Assembly (NCBI RefSeq): GCF_000208865.1 | Contig: NC_018397.1 | Span: 2,356,001 to 2,420,000, forward strand | Length of the DNA stretch: 64,000 nucleotides | Source of the DNA: Neospora caninum Liverpool | Lineage: Eukaryota > Apicomplexa > Conoidasida > Eucoccidiorida > Sarcocystidae | Reading direction: 5' to 3' | Shown here: positions 13,440-25,998 of the stretch, piece by piece | Position numbering within the stretch: the first letter of the stretch is position 1 | How the letters are laid out: every line of letters begins with the position of its first letter | Notes under the pieces: model-generated | Told to the model about the DNA's origin: nothing | The model's database searches: none | The model's input: the letters and a program-made list of their open reading frames with translations, nothing else | Program-made: the position numbers and the translations under genes

Positions 13440-16400
13440 AGGAAACGTCCAAAAATGGTGGGGGTTGAAAAGAAGGGACAGGAATACTGACGTAGACAGC
13501 TGCAGCAGCGCTAGGGCACATCAGAGGACGTTCACACACCGGGCGGAGACGAAGAAGACGAGCGGCATGCGGCCCTGGAGCTGCTCCTGGCGCGGGCTAC
13601 CGCTTGTGCATCATCTTCCGTGCGGAACATGCACTGCATTGGCGCGTAAAACTGAATCATACACGAGAGGACGCCAAGCATGATGCGAGAGAGCGAGGTG
13701 GGCGACGAATGTGACCAGCGGGTTCGAGAGATGGGAACGAGGACAACGACGGACACCTGACAACTCTCGGCGAGGCGCGGCGAGAAAGGCAAGATCACTT
13801 CCTTTTTCTCTTCATCTTCAGTCCCGCTCCCGTATCTTTGGGTATTGTTGTCGATGCCAGAGACTAGAGACAGGGCCAGTCACCAGAGACAATTCGACCG
13901 GTCGAAGCGGTCCACAGTCGTTCGGATCCCTCCGCAAAAACAGAAGTCACCCACTCGCGAACGTCCTTCGCTTTTCGATGCCCTTCGACCTTGGCTGGGC
14001 CGTCAAAATGCAGACGGAAACGTTTCCCCATCTACATCGTACTTTGTGTTTTCGTCGCTGGAGCGGCAAGATCCGCGGGTCTTGACCCTGCCAGCGCGCA
14101 TGCCGCATGTCGCAAGCAGCCAACTACTAGAGAGCCGCCGAGCGATATCGGCAAACTCAACGACCGCGGAGCTCCACGCAAACCTCGTCACACACATGTC
14201 TGTGAACCATCGCACTTTCTTGGTTCTCTCGGGTTAAACCGCGCAGAAGCGGAAAATACGACGGGGCAGGCTCCCTATATTCTCGCGCAAGCTTCTCCGG
14301 ACGAGCATGCAGTCTGGCTCAGATCCCCGGTGGTAAGAGACTAGTGCTGATCTCACAGCTGCTAGGATCCAGCGCTGTTCAGTTGCTTGGCCTGCTGATG
14401 ACAAAACAAATACCGGACGCAAGTGAAAATCCTGAACCGGCGCCGAGGGTGTGGAGCGTTCGTTCTCGGGTGGCTGTACACCGGGGTTCGGCGCTTCAGT
14501 CTGTCGATCGTCTTTGGTTTTTCGCAAGTTACGCAGCCCACCTTTTCGACAGCGTTGGGTTTCCCAGCGCACACTTCGCCAACTGTCCCGTAAGCTAGCA
14601 TCGGGTTGAGCCGTGCTCTGTCACGAAACGAGGCTTTTGATGGACCACCAAAGGGCCAGTGTTGAAACCAAAAATGCGCCGTTTGCCTTGGAGCTTCCAA
14701 CTCTGTTATGAGACAGAGATTTCACAGTAAATTCCACTTCACGCCACACATACGGTCCAAGGATAGGTCGCTGAAGACGCAGCCCGGCGCGTCAACATGC
14801 TTTATCGTGCAGCTGTGCTGGGAAAAGACTTCGAACGTGTGAATGAAGGAAGGCTTGCCCAGGAGGCGAATAGTGTCGCGAACTTATCAGCCATAGCATT
14901 CGTCTCGTAATTTGGCATGAGGGCTGCCAGCACGTATCCGTGGGGAGGTCTGACCTGCATATTGTGTAAGCATCGTGTTCAGGGAACAGGAGGGTGAACA
15001 AAGGGCTGAACGCGCCTGAAGCGAACCCGAGTGTCTCTGCGAAATCACAAGCCTCCTGAGAGGATACGAAAAAAAGATGAAAATGGCAACGCCCAGACGC
15101 CAGCAGGCCAGCGCTGAGGCGTATGTTTACGTTCGGCACGGCACAGCGGCTTGTACCACGACAAATCATGCGTGTGAGAGGCGTACGACCAAGTCGGTCG
15201 CTTCATAGAAGGCGATACCGCATTCTGAATCAGCTGATTAGGGTCGTGAAGGACGCGCAGCGTAAAGAGGAAGGAGGAATACTGGAGCGGTTGAGATCAA
15301 AAAAAAAAGAGGAGTGTACGGATCTATACCTTTGTTTCTTAAAAAAGTCCAAGCCTCGAGAGGCACAAAACTCCAGTACCAAGCTGTTGTTCCTCTTGTA
15401 GCTGTACACGTAAGACTTCGTGTCAATACAGTAGTTCTGTAGTTCTGTTCGAGTTCTAGGCATTGAGAAAAAGGCCTCAGCCTGGGGGGCGCACAGAGAT
15501 GCGAAGGCAACGGGCTGGATTGTTCGTTACACCTTTTCCTACGCGTCTGAGTAGGACGCTTCCCACGTACGAATTGTTCCACTCCTCTTCCGCAGCTTCA
15601 AAGCGCCAGTGAACTCTCTAATATAGGGAATGCCTGCCTTCGCTGATACAATCGACACCAACGGTCTCTGTGTCTTGCGCACCGCGTTAGGACGCCGCAA
15701 ACAGACTACGCGGATAATGTGAACAGTGAACATAGTCCCGATTAGACGTTTTGTGCCTAAATTCATCATCCATCGAAACAACGCTGTACGCGTCGGGCAT
15801 CCACGCCGAGGCAGCCGACCCCAAGTACAGTGTGTTCGTGTTTATTTTATTAACACATCTGCAGTATAACAATGCCTTGGACGCAACTCGAGCAGCGTTA
15901 CCGCTGTTCCGTCGTACGAGATACAACAGGCGGATATCAAGCAATGTTACGCACAAAAAAAGGGCCGTTCCCACAGAGCGGGCTGCTGACGAAGGTGAGA
16001 AGACCAACAATCTCGCCGTGCCGCCGACTTCCCCTGCGCTGTTGTCGTGTACTGGAGGGGAAACTAGACAAATGCAAAAGCTTTGCGTAGCCATCTCTCT
16101 TCCTGGCTGGTCACGCGCACGCCCCCGGAAATTGCAGAGTCGCTGCGGCGCCGTCTTCTCTCGCATTTCCACGAGTGTTATGCGCTCTCTCCCGACCTCT
16201 CAACACTGCAGTGTGTTGCCCGTACACCCGAGTTAGTTACCGCCTTTGCGGCATGAAGAAACACTATTTCCCGCTGCCAGCAATCGTCGATAGAGCCCAC
16301 CTTTGCCACGCCTCTCGCATATCTATGGGGCGAACGGGCGAAGAGATGGAAGACACCATTTTCAATTCCGAGCCAAAAATACATGCACCTTATCTCGCTC

Positions 16401-16917
16401 GCCCGTTTCCGCGCGCTTACAACGTTTTCCTCTACCTCACATTTCCTAAAATGCGTCGCCATTTAGTTCAACTAACCCTTGACCAGCCTGTCGAATCCGA
16501 ATGTGGTTGGAGTCTGCTCCTTCTCTCCGCACGTCGGCCTTCGCTCACCTGAAATGCAATGCGGCCCCGCAGTCCTCCCCCCTCCCTGCTTCATTTCTGC
16601 GTTCTCGCGGGTCGCCTCTCCTGATTCGCTTTCCCATCGCAGCTGCCGCCTGTCATCCACTGAAAACAGAGTTCGTATTTGTTGAGTCTCTTCCCCCCAG
16701 GCGCGTTTGCAGGCTGTCCCTAAAACCTAAACAAAACCGCAATGCTCTGCAGTCAGAACCTAACGCCGGACTCGTTTCACACTGTGACGCGGAAGTGCAC
16801 CCAGTGGTCGGCGCCGCCTGTCTCGTATCCAACCTGTCACTATCTCCTTGGAGAGCCCTCGCGGCAGTCCGACCCGCTGCGCTGCCTTCTCTTCTGTTTC
16901 AGAGCCCCATCCAAGCG
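13440..16917. other. Spacer between two minus-strand genes; upstream region of the large gene
   Basis: No convincing gene. A minus-strand open block at 13532-13798 could be 5' untranslated sequence or an undetected first exon of the large gene. Overlapping opposite-strand frames at 15.7-16.2 kb have neither homology I recognise nor splice support. The region should hold the promoter of the large minus-strand gene and the 3' untranslated region of the next one. Confidence 0.4.
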
Positions 16918-18928
16918 TTAAATCCGCTCTGCGTCGTTTGCCTCCTGGTAGAATTCCCCAGCGTCGGTGACCTGGGTGGTGAGATCAGTCACTTCTCGCC
17001 TCCCCGCCGCTCCCCCCCCCATGCACTTCTGCTCCGCCCTCACGCTGCTCTCTCTCGGTCCTACACTCTCCCTTCCGTCCTTCCTCTCCCTTTCGTTCTT
17101 CCTCTCCCTTTCGTCCTTCCTCTCTGTCTCGGACCCCGCCCTCGCCTCCTCTCCTGCGGCCGCGTGCAGAGTTGTCACGCGCCTCTCATCCGCTTCCGAG
17201 GCCGGAGGCGCGACCGCAGCTGCTGCGTCGGGCTCTGCGCCCACCTTCGAGTCCGTCCCGTTTGCCTCTGTCGGGCGAGTCTGTGGGACCGAACCGGCCT
17301 GTTCACTTGCGCCCGGGAAGCGGCGGTCAAAACCTTCACTGGCTCCATCTTTGGTTTCGCCCGCATTCTGGGCGGCGCTTTCTTCCGCCCGCGCCGCTCC
17401 CAGAGCCGTCTCCGGTTTCCCACTGCCCGCAGGGCCGGATCTAGGAAGGCATCTCCCCTCGACCTCCCGTGAGATACTCCTCGAGGTAAACGACGCGGGT
17501 GTCCCGGTGCACGACGACGCATTCGTCGCTGGAGTCGAAGGCAGCGTCGTCGATACAGAGACACTGCGTTCGTAGGTCGGGAACTCGAGCTGTGGAGACT
17601 TCCCACCTGCGTACTTCTTCGCCGTCGTCCGCTCCGCGCGAACCTCCGACGCAACGGCAGCGCCTACGGCCTGCGTTTGCGCCGTCGGTGTCTCCTCGCG
17701 CGACTCGGTTTCTGCCACAGTCGACAGCGACCGGGAGGCGGCTCCAACAGGAATCTTTTGCTCCGCTGGTGCAGGCGCGGACGCCGACGGCGCCTGGCCG
17801 CTCGGTGCGCCCGAAGACGCGCACCCCTCGCCACGTTCCAAGCGCATCTTTTCTGCCCTCAACATGCGTACATGGGCCTCAAGCCCCCGGAGCCGCCACA
17901 AGTGGAACTGCTGAACGCTCTGGATGTGCCGGAGGCGCGCATGCAGCGCCAGAGGCAAGCCGTCGGCCGCCAAGCCTTCTCGCCCGATCGTCGTGGAGGC
18001 GCGGTCCTGGCGGGCATCCTGTGCAGATGCAGGACAGTCTTCGCCAGGCTCAGCCTTGGTCTGAAGCCACCAGGTGGGCTGAGCCTCCTCCACCGGCGGG
18101 TCCTGAGAAGGCCAGGCACACAAATGGGAGTCGTGCGTCTCGACAGCCGCTGAGGAGAGACGCACACTGAGCACAGGGGGAAGGGAACGGGGAAGGTGCG
18201 AGCGGGACACGCCTTCGGCAGGGTCACGGCGCGCGGCCTACACGCCCACTGTAGACGACGAGACGCTACAGAAATCTCGACACAAAGCGAGCAGCCAAAC
18301 GCTTGGGGAAGGACCACCCGGCTGCTGTCGCGTTTACATGTGCAAAAACAGCTGTTTGCTCCGAGACTTTCGTGGTGTCTGGGGTGTAACCTTTAGGTGG
18401 GAACAAAAACAGGCAGAGGCAGCGAGTTGAAGTCCAAGTGATGCCAGGCAGCTACGCACGGCGCTCCGCCGCGAGACTGGCCCGAAGCCGAAGAAACAGA
18501 AAAGTGGACGAAAGTTCTCACGAGCCGGAGGCAGATAATAAAAGGTGGACACACGGGTAAAAACGGGAGAGGGAAGGGGGACAGAAGGGGAGCGGGGGAA
18601 CCAGACGGAAGGACGGAAGACAGACTCGAGCAGGCATACGCAGAAAAGGGCGAATCGTCCTTGGAGGAGAAAACGCGCTTTTTTCGCGTTCTCCGCGGAG
18701 GCGGGAAAGCAGCGAACGTCAGAGAGGCCGGACGGGGGAGAAACCGTTTTGGGCAAAATATGAGAAACAACAGACCAAAAAGCCGGGAAAGAGACGTTCC
18801 GCAGCACCAGAGGAACAGCTCTTACCTTGCAGCAGCCTGCAGCCCGGCAGAAGAAGAAGACGTCCATTGCGGGAGTCTTGCGCCGATCTTTCCTTCCTTC
18901 GTGTTTGCTTCGACGGTCTTCCAAGCAT
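16918..18928 (-). CDS. Hypothetical Ser/Ala/Glu-rich protein with a short helical segment
   Basis: Two-exon model, 18928-18826 and 18149-16918 (stop at 16918), giving 444 codons in phase. The first exon ends in a near-perfect donor (AAG followed by GTAAGAG on the minus strand) and the second begins after a TCTCTCCTCAG acceptor. The first exon encodes a short Arg/Lys-rich leader; it also has a second open, protein-like frame, so the start is uncertain. The second exon has one ordered-looking segment, RHIQSVQQFHLWRLRGLEAH, predicted here as a helix or short coiled coil. A long disordered tail follows, including a charged repeat ERKDERERKNERERKD encoded by 18-bp units at about 17.07-17.13 kb. 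I do not recognise the family. Plus-strand frames across the same DNA are longer in places but read as pyrimidine-rich shadows. Confidence 0.45.
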
Positions 18929-21900
18929 TGGTCAGACAACCTCAGCGAGGGAAACAGGAGGCAGGTGAGTCTTCCGTAGTTCCTGCTGGGTCCGGGAGAG
19001 CGGCGCGCAGTCTCTCACTGCAGCGAGAAAGAGGCGGTGAGTGCATGCGCTGCCAGCAAGTGCACGACGCGATTCAGTCGCAAAATTCAAGATGTGCCGT
19101 GGTGTATCGACACCGAAATCCCCCCGGGCAGAGCAGACGCTTTTCGTCAAACATGAAGCAAGTGCGACGGTGCGGTACACATATATATAAAAGTCGAGGC
19201 GCAGAGCTTCAGGCGGAAAGGGGCGACCGCGGCGAACTTGTGCTTCTCGACTTTAGAGCCGAGGGGCTGAGACGTCCACGCGTTTTACCTGTTTTCTATG
19301 CAAAGTTCACCTCCAGCAAACGCGAGGGAAGGCAGCAAAACTCGGGGTGCACACGGGTACACAGATCTCCTGGGATCTTCCCGCGGGGCTGAGGCGCAAG
19401 GGAGAAGCATCTGCATGCCTGAATGCATCGTGTTACCAGCGCCCTCGAAACACTGGGGCGTGAACCGGTATATGGGACTTGGAGAGAACTGGGTATACAG
19501 GGATCTGCGGGGCTGGTGCCTCTCAGGTTTGAGAGGTTACCCCTCCTATGCGGGAGCGGAATGGGATGGCTTTCCTTGTTGAGCGACGCGAGAAGTCGCA
19601 GGGACTTTCTGCCACGGTGGCCAAAACACTGCCTGTCCCCCTGCAAACCCACACGCGTGTCGAGAAGCCCAGACGTCCCCGTTCGGCCTCACCTCACACG
19701 TCTCCCTCCAGTGAACACCACGGGAGAGGCTGCGCGGCGACGAGGCAAACCCGTTGAAGGCAGGGACGCGCCTGGCTGGATCCTACGCACGCCCCACGCG
19801 GGGAAGAGAGTAAGAAATGGAAAGGGGAGAAGATTCACAGGCACCGGAAAGGGGGATACGCTTCATGCGAATGACGATATCCTCATCCGCGTTGACGAAT
19901 GCGTATATAGGAGGATGAAAGGCGACGCTAACCGCCGAGCCTCCGTCCAAGGGAACAGAGTCGTGAAAGCGACGCACGCCCGCACAAAAGAAGGGGAAGT
20001 TCTCCAAGTTCGACGCAGGGAACGCGAAGTTAGAACGCCAAGTCGTGAAGCGAGCAGCGAACACCATCTAGCCAGATTGAGGGTGTCGGACGAAAGCAAG
20101 GCAAATTTTCGAGAACGGATCTCGCACGCCTGGAGCCGCAAGCGGAGATCAGCGTAAGGAGGAGGCGCACTCCTGCGAGGAGAACAAAGGAGATATGGGC
20201 CAATTCACGACAAACCGCGCTGAGGGAAAAAGAAGAATGCTGTCCAAGAAACGAGGCAAGCCTCGAAACCCACTCAGCGAAACACGATTGCATGCGATGC
20301 GCGCTATTTTAGCACATCGTTTAGGGGGTTGCCGGCAGGCAAAGTAGTGTCTAACAGGTCTGCTCCATTTCTCGTGCATGTCGAGAATGCGCGCTTCCCT
20401 TGAGTCAGAAAGTCCAAATCTCTCTTCTTTCAGAAAGCCTTCACCAGACGCGTTCTCAGACTCCAGCACTGTTAACTGCACGGGCATCCTGCTCTCCACG
20501 GGTTCACTCCACTCGCGAGGTCGGATCTCTCCGCAGCTATTTTGCCGGGTCAAGTTTAACGGACAGGCGACCGACTGTTCAGTCGTCAGTGGCGTTCAGT
20601 TTGACGGTTTTCTTTGGAGCGTTCAGCTACGGAAGCACAACGACTGCGTTTCGCCGAGCACACCTCTGGAGTCAGCCTGGAATCGCGGGCGTGCCTTCGC
20701 TCGAGTGCCCGTCGGCCGCAACGTCTCCCTTGCGAGAAGGCTATAGCCTGAAAATCCAGGCAGAATATGCCTTTGCTCAAGAGTTCCACAATCCTGGTTG
20801 GGAGAGAAAAAGCTTCATCGACAGAAGCAGATTTGCTACCAAAGCACTGAGGGTTGAGGACGAGTTCGATAGCAAAGGCGTGCCTGAGGTGAAGCGGGTC
20901 AGTTTGAGCATGGCTGAGAGGAGAGACTCGTACTCGGAGAATAACCCCTTTTTAATAAGCTAAAGCTCTATCGCTTCCTCCTGGCACGCAGGCTTGAAAG
21001 CCGCTAGATAGAGACGCCTACACTGCACACACTGAATAGATTTTCTCAACAATGTTCTCTGCCGCGGGCGGAAAGAACCCCAAATGACAAAGAACGTCCT
21101 TTCCGTTCTTCTACCTGTCTCCCTCGTGCCATTGCACAGCCGACAGCCTAACCCTCGACTGCTGGAGAGTTCCCACAAAATCTGATACCGGTAACTGGTC
21201 GAGAGCCCCCCACAGCCTACGCCCAAGAGCGTGTGGAAAGCCTTCGCTGATTGCGTGTTCTGAAGTTCCCGATGCCCGACATCGACGAGACACCGATAGC
21301 AGGCGACAGCAAGGACAGTCCGTTACACTCGATTACTTTTCTACGACTTTTTCGCACCCGCCTGCGGCCTGTCATCTGTATCGTGTAACCGGGGGCGTGA
21401 ACCTGAAATCAAGACCAGGAAAGCGCCGTACATGATTGCTGCTCGCAGCACTCAAGATAGTGAATTCAAAGTATTCTTTTTAGACAAGAACCCACTTGGA
21501 ATCCGGGTGTTCAGGTGACGTTAAAGATCAGGAGGTTGAGAAGAATGCTAGTGTCTCGATCTTCGCGTGGAGGAGTCAGCTGAAAACCTCGTTGAGCGGG
21601 TTCTTTCTCCAGGATGAAGCCCTATTCCTCTTGCGTCCCGTAGCCGAAAATGGTTGCGAGCAGAATATGCGTCAAGCGCTCAGGACGAATAAGCGTAGGT
21701 TCTGCTGAAAACAGCGACTAGCGCCACAACTCGTCAATGGAGTTCACCTCAGAAACACATCGCCTCGATTCCGAGGGGGACTGACGGCGACCCTCTTCCG
21801 AGAGCAAAGACGCCATGCGACTCTTCTCTCACAGGAAAAAAAAGAATCAGCTGTCCCATGAGCAGGAAACCCGTCGCATCTCTCTTACCATTACATCACC

Positions 21901-23968
21901 GAGATGTGCACGAAATGACAACGACTTGGGAAGTATCTTACTCCAGGAGATATGCAGAACAAAGACTTCTCGGCATGGTGAATTCAAGACTCTCTCTAGG
22001 AGTGTGAACGGTGAAAGACTCCTCTCTCACTGCGTACTTAGGATCAGATCAAAAGAGTTCACTAATGGTACTACGAAATAGGAGATCGCGTCAGTTCTTG
22101 GGAAAACGACTTCCAACCCCCAATATAGATTGGTACAAAGAAGTTACCATATCCTCCGCACACAGCATTAAGAACATAAAGATCCTAGCTAGGCCATGTA
22201 CTGTTATTATCACAGTATACTTTGGTGTTGTCTCTGTACAAATGACGCAATACACCAAAGCCCTCGTTCGTTTCTTACGTTCCCGTATTCCCGTCCTTTT
22301 TTCCGCCTACACGGAGTCACCTAGCTGCGGAAGGTTGCAATCCCTGATGCCTCGATTTATCCGGTCTCCGTTTTCTCCGTTCTCCCCTTTTTCGTCTGAT
22401 CTCTTGCGTTATACTGCGTTTCTGGGTTCTCTCTTCTTCTTGTTTTTCCGCCAAATACACGACTGTTTTTTATGAGTCGCCAATGCCTTCCGCAGGCGCA
22501 AAGACGCGCGCGCCGGTGTCTCCGTGCGACCTCGCTTCTGCGCCACGCTTCTGCGCCGTCGTCGTCGCCTCAGCCGCCGTGTCTCTCTTGTCTCGAGACC
22601 CAGTTTCTCTTCCACAGGTCCACAGAGCCCCCGATCCTGCCGCCGAGCTACGCAAACGTTTTCTTCTCTTTTAGGTTTTGTTCTTCCCTTCTTCCTGGCC
22701 CCCGACCAAGAAGCGGATCTCCTTTCTACATTTTACGCACGGACGCTCCCGTGAAAAGCTGGTCTCCGGCCGCAGCGCAGGTTTCCGTGAAGGCGGGAGG
22801 AATGCTCGCACCTTGGCATTTAGTTCCCTCGTTTGTCTTTCCCGACTGGAGTTCCTTTCCCTCCGCCTGTTCTCGTTTGTTCCTCGTCCTTCGTGCCGCT
22901 TGACTGAAAAGCTGGCGTGGCCTCCACAGCGCGTGCGACGACCTGCGACGCCCTCACGTTTCTTTTCCATTCGGCGAAGCCGACCAAGCAGCCTTTTCAG
23001 CGCAAGTCTCGTGCGTACCTGAAACGCAAAAACAGTTACGGATCGCACGAAAGACAACAAAAGGTATGAATGAGCGAAGAACGCTGCGAGGCGACGCTTT
23101 TATAGAGGTAGTCGGACTCCGCGGCCACAGATTAAGGTGCCTGATCTCGCATTCAGTGGAACAGCAGGAAGGTGATGTCGTGGTGCTCACAAGCTGTCTT
23201 CTTCCGCGCGCCGTCTTCCGCTCTCTGTATCCGTCGGCGCATGGACAGCGGAGGCCCGTCTGTCCTGGTCAGCAGAGTGCAGAGGTTTCAGGAACAGACT
23301 CTTTGAAACAGGCCGAACAGATGTTTGCAATTTTTGCCGAAACGTCGAGACCGTCCAATTCCACGCGAGGTTCCTTGTCCATGCGGTGTGAGAGATGGAG
23401 GGCTGCACGACACAAAGGAAGGGAACTCAAGGTTCCATGCGCGGTCAACGTCATCTCTGACGGCAGCTGAACGAGTTGGAGAGCCTGGAGACTGAGGGCG
23501 GAGGCCTTCCTCGCCGTTTTTGAAAACCCCCGATCTCTCTGACTTGCCAGAAGAAGCAACATTAGGGAGCGACAGAAAAGAGAGGCGGATGGACAAAGGA
23601 GGACGGGAGCGAAAAAGGTCTGTCCCGTGATCGCGCGAGGCCTCTCAAACCTTTGGAGGAGGCGAGAGGCGCGACTCCCTAGACCGAGAGTTTCCTCCCA
23701 GCCACTCCGTCGTTTGCTCCTCTCCTCCACACGTTCCTCGAGATAGGCGTTCCGAGTCACTTCCGGTTTGATTTCCTTTTCACCGCCCGACTTTTCCCCT
23801 GTTCTGCCTGTGCCCGAGTTCCGCTTCTCGCCGTCGTCCTTTCCTGCCCTCGCCATCTGTTTTCGTGCCGTCACCAGGCGACTCCGGTCCTTCGAACTCT
23901 TGTTGTGCGAGCTGGCGTTCTCCACTCCACGCTTATTCCTCGTTTCTTCTCGTTTTTCTGTTTACGCC
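18929..23968. other. Gene-poor stretch with no confidently supported gene
   Basis: Several short frames exist on both strands (for example plus 20400-20963 and minus 20149-20553). They compete over the same DNA and none has a recognisable domain or a consistent splice model. A segment at about 21.4-22.3 kb is visibly richer in A and T than its surroundings. From 22.3 kb to the IMPACT start the plus strand is pyrimidine-rich, as expected of a leader or promoter region. Confidence 0.4.
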
Positions 23969-25998
23969 ATGTCCTGGTCTCCCCCCTCCTACGCGTCTCC
24001 CCTGGCCTTTCCCCCGTGCGATTGTCCTGCTGGGGCTGAAGCCTCGCCTTCGGGATTTCTGTCTCCCGCAGCCGCGGAGGAACTCGAGGCCCTCAGATCC
24101 ATTTACGGAGACGACGAAATCCGCTTCCACCCCTGTTGCCGGCTTCTTCAAGTTCGGACGGAGACGACTCGCTCGCGCGTCAGGCAAGATGCGTTGTCCT
24201 TGCTGGCGCTCGGCGCGCCAGGAGGCAGAGCGACCGAGCCTGAAGGTGAAGACGATGACCATTCCTTCTCCTTTCTTCTGCAACTCTTCCTTCCCCTTGG
24301 GTACTTGGACCCGGACTTCAAGTCGCCCGCCTGCCTCGTCCACACGCGGTGGGACCAGCCTCCGGAGGCGTCGCAGCGCATGCAAAACAAGCTCTTGGCT
24401 CTGCAAGGAGAGGGAGACGAGTCCAGCTTCGGCCACCCGGGTCTCTTTGATTTTGTCGAATGCGTCCGCAATCACCTGCCTCTCCCGCCTCACGAGGCAC
24501 GCGACGATTCGACGCGGCCCGAGCAGGGACAGGCATCGGAGGGGGACCGCAAAAGACAGCTGGGTGCCGACGCTCAAGACGGCTGCAAAGGGAATGGCGG
24601 GGAACAAGCAGACGATAGCAGCGTTGATGCGCTAGAAGCATCCCTTTCCAATGTCTCGTTGGAACCGAAACAGGGGGAACAGTCGGGGAACTCTCTGCCT
24701 TCGCCGTACTCCCCTTCGTCGTCGACTGAACTGTACATCGGACCGACAGTGACCGTTCACAAGAGCCGGTTCGTCGGCGTGTGTGCGGCTGTCCATACAC
24801 ACGAAGAAGTCCGCGCGATCTACCAGCACGTCCGCCAGAGGCACTTTGGCGCGACGCATCACATCATGGCCTATTCCTTTCGCCAGAAAGTCGCCCGAAA
24901 GCCTCGTAATGGTCCTCCAAGAAAGGACGCGCGTCAGGCGCCTCGGGACGTGGCGGAGGAGGCCCAGTCGCCTGTGTCTCGTCTCAACGCCGCCCGAGGC
25001 TCCTCGCCGGCAACAGCCCCTCCACCGGAGGAAGGAGCGACGGCGCAAGAGGATCCAGTTGAGGCTCTTGTTTCATCGCGGGCGGCTTCAACGGGGTCAG
25101 GCAACAAAAAGAAGAACCGGGCGAGAGGCACTGAGAAAGAAACCGACCGGGATCGACACCCAGGCGAAGAAGAGGAAGAGTTCATCGAAAACTGCGACCA
25201 CGACTCAGATGGGGAAACCGCCGCTGGAAGGAAACTGCAGCAGCTGCTTTACAATCTCAAGGCGCGAAACGTTATTCTCATTGTCACCAGGTGGTACGGC
25301 GGAATCCATCTAGGTACGTTCCAGTGGCGAGTGTTTCTACGTCCTCGCTTCTCCATTTTCGGTCTCCTTTCCGAGGACGTACTCACGCATTGTATCTTCC
25401 AGAGCCCGGCGTCTCTTCCCATCTGCTTCTGACGTTTTCCTGTGCCGGCGTATTCCCGGCAGTACTTGCCGCTTTGTGCTTCCAAGGTTTCTGCGGGACA
25501 AACCACGAAGGAACCACGAAGCCGAGCACAGACAGCTGTCGGATTCTCTGCCTTTCGCGGCAAGGGTGTCGACCTGGGTCATGTGTTCGCCTCGCAGTCC
25601 TGCATGCCTGCTCGTTGCTAGGCCATGTATATATGCACTCTTCGTCTTTGCGCTTCCCGGCTGATCCATGTCCTTGGGGCCTACGTCCCTGTGCCCCAGT
25701 AGTTCTTCCAGCAGCCTCCGCCTGCTCGCCGGCTTCGTGTGATTCGTCAGCTTGTACGTCGCTCCCTCACCAGTTCATTTGTGATTTTGCTTCTTTGTGG
25801 TTTGTGTTCTTTCTCATATGCTGCGGATTCTCTCCGTTCCCTGCTGTCGACCCTGCTGTAGGTCCAGATCGTTTTCGCGTCATTGCTACTGTCGGACGGC
25901 AAGCTCTCGACGCGAGCGGGCTCCTCGAAGAAGCGCAGAAGGATGCAGCGAAGAAAGAACCCCACCGAAAGAAGGCATCCGGCAAAGGAGACAAGTGA
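23969..25998 (+). CDS. RWD + IMPACT (YigZ/UPF0029) domain protein
   Basis: Two exons, 23969-25313 and 25862-25998, joined in phase (donor GTACGT, acceptor TGTAG), giving 493 residues. IMPACT proteins bind GCN1 and restrain GCN2-mediated eIF2alpha phosphorylation. The N-terminal part has an RWD-like start, EELEALRSIYGDDEI (about residues 33-48). The IMPACT domain begins near residue 257 with TVTVHKSRFVGVCAAV and includes FGATHHIMAYSFR. After a charged insert of about 100 residues it resumes with DSDGETAAGRKLQQLL, and ends with the family signature VTRWYGGIHLGPDRF, which spans the intron. The C-terminus is Lys-rich. The start ATG is the first one that precedes the RWD region in frame and follows a pyrimidine-rich leader. 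The low-complexity insert inside the conserved domain is typical of coccidian proteins. Assignment is strong; a role in parasite stress translation is inferred. Confidence 0.9.

Noticed and set aside
16501..17575. Plus-strand open frames opposite the Ser/Ala-rich minus gene
   Set aside because: They read as Ser/Leu/Phe/Arg-rich pyrimidine shadows. The minus frame has a donor/acceptor pair in phase and a plausible helical segment.
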